Source: Toxonevra muliebris
Lineage: Eukaryota > Arthropoda > Insecta > Diptera > Pallopteridae
Length of the DNA: 64,000 nt
Direction: 5' to 3'
NCBI GenBank assembly: GCA_963691655.1
Contig: OY829326.1
Span: 37,971,989-38,035,988 of the forward strand
This document shows, in pieces, positions 59,193-64,000 of this stretch. Each line of letters opens with the position of its first letter. The first letter of the stretch is position 1. The position numbers were made by a program, and so were the translations under genes. The notes beneath the pieces are model-generated. The model was not told the DNA's origin. It saw only the letters and a program-made list of their open reading frames with translations, and searched no databases.

Positions 59193-62100
59193 CATTTTTT
59201 ATTCTTCTTCTTCTTTTTTAGTATTTTCAATTTGGAAAATTTTTTTTCTTTTATTTTAATAATTTTTAATATAAAAATATCAACAAAGTCACACGTTTTG
59301 GTCCTAGAAAATTGTGTTAGTAAAAATTTCAAAAAGCTAACAGAAATAATTGGCTTCTGTCAAAAAATGCACTTTTGGCCAGATTCTAGTAGCAATTCAT
59401 ATCAGTTTCGACTATTGATTCCTTTAGGCTCCATTCCGAACGCGAACGAAGAAGGTTTTAGGTTATGAAACCACAACTGAGTTATGATCTATTTTTTGTT
59501 GTAAGTATGTAGTTGATTACTTTTCAATTGCAATTGCAATTATTTTCTTTAAACTACGCCTTAAATAAATATTTAACTCCATTTTTATTACTAATAATAT
59601 CAAAAACTGCAGCTCTCGCAACTCCCTTTCTATTACTCTCTTTCGCTCTCACATGTTCACTCCATCTCCAAAAATGTTACTATCTGTGAGTAAAATTATC
59701 TGTCACTTTCCAACTTTCTATCGTTGTTATTGTTTTTTTCGGTGAGTTTATTATTATTATTATTTTTGTTGTTATTTTTTTGTCATACTATTGCGTTTTT
59801 GTGGGTTTATTAAATTGCTTTGTTGTGTGTGTATGTTTTTTTTTGCTGGCTGGTTGTTGTTGCTACTGACTTTGACCTTCACATTGAAATTTGAAATTGT
59901 AGCAAAAATTAAACATACATTCATACAAATAAAAAACTCACAATTTAAGTTTTTTTTTTTTGGAAATTATTATCAAACCACATGAAAAGTTTTGTATGCG
60001 CATATATATTATACATACACACATATACATACATATACTCTTTAAGTGTGTAGGTACTTATATTAATTTGTATATTTAATTTAAATTCTGCTTATAAAAA
60101 GAATCAAATTTTATGTGTTTGTTTTCATAAAAATGCAAAAAATCTACTTTTTAAATTAAATGGAATTGTTTAATTATTTAAATATGTACATGTATGTACA
60201 TAACATATATTAATATTAAACAAGATCTGACGATTAGTTCAAATTTTAAAATCTAGTAGTACGAATGTTGATCTTCGAAATCGATTATTGAGGGGTAGGC
60301 GAAAAAATGTTTAATAGATTGGAATCTTATTCTAGACCTAAGACAAGGTAAAGAGTTCTTCGTTCTCATCTCTTACAATCGCTGGCAGCACATCGGAACT
60401 TAGATTACTTAGTTGTCTAATGGGACAGATATCATCTATGCATGAAAAATGAGGAGATAGATCAAATTCGAGCGTCAAAAAAATAAACTAGCGAAGCTTG
60501 CCCTAGGAATCGTAGATACAAAATCGTTGGTCCCGAACAATTGCGGATAGATTAGGAATCGTACCATTTTATATTTGTATTATGCAGATCAAGATTAAAT
60601 AGCTTAAGTAATCGATAACTAAAAAAAATCGCACCTTTGCGCGACAGGGTGGGACTTGGCACCCTTGTTTTCAAATACAATGCCTTTAATTTGTAATACT
60701 TTTGACAACTTGCGCAATGGGGACAAACATCTTTCAGACGGATCTTAGAGTATATCAAAATTTAATCTTTGCCATCGCGAAACTCAAGACAAACTTTATC
60801 CAATAGTATGCCTCAAAAGAAATTAAAAAAAATCAAAAACGTCATAGCGGAAATACAGAACTTTTATTAAATCCATCAACCAAACAGTTCGGTTCAGAAA
60901 TAGACTAATATTCCTTCATTTGAAAAACAAAAATATAAAGATTTTAATAGAAAATTTTGCAAAAATTCCTCAAGCTTGCTGATATTCCATGTACTTAAGT
61001 GTGTATATATAAATTGCTTAATTATTCTTTCATTTAACTTTTAACTATTATTATTATTTATTAAGATTGACAATGAGCGATTGTCAGAGTGTCATATGGA
61101 AAATGTCAGTCGTATAATTTTATATAAAAAACCATTAATGAATTTTGTGACGGCAAGTAACGTAACACGAAGAGAAAACAAATAAATTGAATAAAAAACA
61201 GCAACAGAAAAAGAAACACACTTATGTAAATGTGTTTGTATTCAAAAAAAAAAAAAAATTATTTGAAATTTTCAACATTATATTTATGCAATGAATCATC
61301 ACGTTTTTCCTAAGAATATGCTGGCAACAGGTTTTTTTTTTTAGTAGTTTTGCAACTCATTATTTGCATAAAATATGCGACAGTATTATGTAATATAACA
61401 AAAACAAAACCAAACGCAACAACAACTATACCAGAAAAAGCAAAACAATTTGCAGCAAACAAATTAAACAAATTTTAAACTGCTTCTCAAACTAAAGAAT
61501 AAGTAGGAAAAAAATATGAAGATAACTTCAAACAAAACAAAGCGCGTTAAAGTGAAGAGTTCAATGTGCTTTACCTGCTGCTGCTGCCTGTTTGTACGTA
61601 TGTGTATACGTGTGTATGTGTGTGTGTGTGTGTAAATGTGCATGCATGCTTCTTGCTTGTTGTCTTCATCATCATCTTCATTTTTTAATCATCATTGGTG
61701 ATGCTTCAACATTAGCAACAGGAACAAAAACAACAACAACAGCGGAAGCCTCATCTTCATGATTTGGTACGAAAGCAGAAGCAGCAGCAGAAGCAAAGTG
61801 TAAAGTAAAAAAAGCAACAACAACAATAAATGCATGTGCGAAAAGAAGCAGAACTCACGCTGAGCCAACAAGAACACTATTGCTATAAGAATAGCTACAA
61901 CAACAACAAGGTGATGACAACAGATACGTTCATACATATGTATACATAGTATGTATGCCTGCAGCCACTCATACACATATGCAGTTTTCTCATCTTCATC
62001 TTCTTGTGCATTCATAAGATACTCTCTTTTATGCCAATGCCAGCGATCTTTGACCACAACAATATTTCAACTTGCAGCAGCCAACAGCAAAAAGGCACCA

Positions 62101-64000
62101 AATTCAGCATTTGCAAGAGGCAGCGTGAGCACAGGTTGCAATTGAACAAACTTAACTGCTTTTGCTGCTTCTGCTGCTGTTGCTGCTGAAGTTAAGGCGC
62201 AAAATGGAAGTTTAAGCATTTGCTGTTGCTGCTACTGACGCTGCTGCTGCATCATGCAGACGCATTTGAATTCGAATAAAGAGAATCTTTTTAGCTACAA
62301 CAAATGCAACAACAACAATAAACGAATTTATGCTTTTCTTCCATGCACATTTCTATTTTGTTTTGGTTTTTTCATTTTTTGCTTTTTGTGGCCAAGTGTC
62401 AAAGAACTTTACTTTTGCTTTAGTTTCAGTTTTATTACCACTTTATGTATTGATGTTGCCGTTGTTGTTGCTAAGTATTTTGCAATATTTAATGTTTTGT
62501 TGTAGCTGCTGCATATGAAGTTACAACTTTTGACGTTGATGTGTTTCAACGCTTCGCTTTTTATTAGAATTAAACGATGTTTTGTTTTTTTGTTCCTTGA
62601 AATATATCTATAGTTATATATTAAAAAAAAAAAAATTAAAGATTACTGCTCATTGATATCCTGACCCTGAAATTGTTTCTTTTTTCTATCCATTTCTGCT
62701 TTGTAAATAATTTTTTGATTCAACGGCATTAAAGTCAAACTTAAACTTTAACTTAATTTTGCATCTTAATCTATTTATGCATAACATTTATGGTATTCTT
62801 TATGGTTTGTTTTGCATGTCAGCAGTGAAATATTTTGAGGAATTTAAAGCCCTTAAAAATTTCAAAGAAGTTATTTACACGAATTTTCGATAAAAGCGTA
62901 AAATACATGCATACATACGTAAATTATTCACTTGAAAATGTTTTCAAAAAGTCAACAATGAAGGTTAAAATAGAAGAATCAGGACAAGCAGACCCTAGTT
63001 TCGAGAGATAATTTTGTTATTGAAAGTTTTTTCTAAATGATGTGTGATTTTGCATCTTTTTTCAAAGAATTTTCTAAGCCAATGAATCTGAACACCAGTA
63101 CGATTTTTCTTACACCAAGTTTGAAAAATCACCAAAAATACATTTTAAAATATATTCCAAAAATAATCACTCTTTTTATAATGAGTGCTCAACAAAAAAC
63201 GAATTTATTCTTTTTTTTATAATGAGTGTCGAAATGTTATATTCGAGACATTGGCTTTTAAAAATTTTCAAAATTGGGTCATGAGTTCTGGTACATGTTC
63301 AAAATGGGTTAAGTACTTATAAAGAATACCATAAATTTCATGACGGATACCTATAATTTATACAAAAAAAAAATAAGAACGAGCTCCACGAAATGCCAAC
63401 AAATATATAAAAAAAAAATTTAAATAAACTGAATTTTGCATAAAATACGACAACTTAGATCAGATTTCATTCCACATACTTTATTAACATTTTCTTTACT
63501 TTTAGTTTTCGTTATAATTTTTTCTACAAAAATCTTCCCTGACCTTGAAATATTCATTTCAATGTCTAATACTGTGTATTATTTTTTGCCCAATTTCATT
63601 GGCAATTTTTATTATTTTTATGACACTTCAATAAATTTCATCAATCAGCAATATCATATTCAATCAACTCAATCATCATTTTCAACACATTTTCAATATT
63701 GGATACGATTCATTTATTTTTCTTTTCTTGCCTTTTCAATACAAATTATTCAAATGTAAGCACTTGAAATGACATTGCTGCAGATATGATTTCATATTCA
63801 ATATTTATGTTCTCGTATACGAGAGCTGCCAACAATTGTATGAAAATAGTAAAACTTACCTTTGATTTTTGCGGCCCGGGCATAAAACGGTTTATTTGCA
63901 TTTAAATACTCGTATAAAGGTGAGCCGTTCCATGCCAATAGAATCAAACATGCAATTTTCTATATGACTCGTGTAAAAAACAATTATAATGCAATCAAAG
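59193..64000. other. Non-coding, simple-sequence rich
   Basis: CAG/CAA, TG (61611-61632) and T-rich repeats recur. A block at 61079-61120 (TGACAAT paired with ATTGTCA, then GTCGTATAATTTTATA) shares its last part with the MITE at 8783 on the opposite strand and may be a fragment of it. 60.3-60.8 kb is less simple but yields no recognised protein. No gene is found. Confidence 0.6.

Noticed and set aside
61692..62057. 121-codon minus-strand open frame
   Set aside because: Poly-Leu from CAG/CAA repeats; low complexity throughout.
63436..63759. 107-codon open frame
   Set aside because: Phe/Ile/Ser-rich translation of AT-rich DNA with no motif.

Overview
The window looks like nuclear DNA of a higher (brachyceran) fly. 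It is very AT-rich, with long tracts of CAA, CAG, ATGT, CA and CT simple repeats of the kind that fill fly introns and intergenic DNA. It carries decayed mariner, Tc1, pogo-like and non-LTR elements and tRNA-derived SINEs. The only recognisable host genes are two small secreted peptide genes of an insect immune type. There are no bacterial genes, rRNA genes, CRISPR arrays or confident functional tRNA genes.

Layout. 1-7.2 kb: non-coding, with a 154-bp tandem duplication (558-850) and a possible recursive splice site near 2135. 7.2-8.4 kb: two short coding-like relics. 8.8 kb: a short palindromic MITE with a second copy at 42.4 kb. 9.8-11.5 kb: an inverted-repeat-bounded block holding a tRNA-Glu-like SINE. 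11.75-13.45 kb: a head-to-head pair of antimicrobial-peptide-like genes; the right-hand one has a single in-frame TGA but otherwise aligns without gaps to its partner. 14-20.4 kb: MITE-like palindromes, a SINE and two non-LTR retrotransposon relics. 21.2-24.1 kb: a G-rich-ended inverted-repeat element containing a nested 0.6-kb foldback element and a long degenerate minisatellite. 25.6-26.3 and 35.2-35.75 kb: two copies of an unknown dispersed repeat. 27-30.2 kb: Tc1 and mariner relics, the mariner apparently inside a SINE. 32.6 and 48.75 kb: two isolated exon-like segments with good splice signals. 33.5 kb: a second tRNA-type SINE. 34.6 kb: a Jockey-like LINE tail. 36.4-37.26 kb: an internally deleted mariner with matching terminal repeats. 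40.1-41.6 kb: an anonymous inverted-repeat element. 46.1-47.05 kb: a pogo-like relic that ends in a PHD zinc finger. The rest is simple-sequence-rich DNA without recognisable genes.

The most striking signal is at 57.83-58.56 kb. Two direct repeats on the minus strand each contain a type I hammerhead self-cleaving ribozyme, and they flank a 285-bp segment with a tRNA-like Pol III promoter (A and B boxes). One ribozyme (58368-58436) has every core base and all three stems intact. The other has lost the essential G12. The arrangement, repeat with hammerhead, tRNA-like segment, repeat with hammerhead, recalls retrozymes and the hammerhead-bearing SINE-like and satellite DNAs of other animals. It is not explained by any protein-coding gene in the window.

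All calls come from reading the sequence. No database search or folding program was run, so family names are recognitions and not verified hits.
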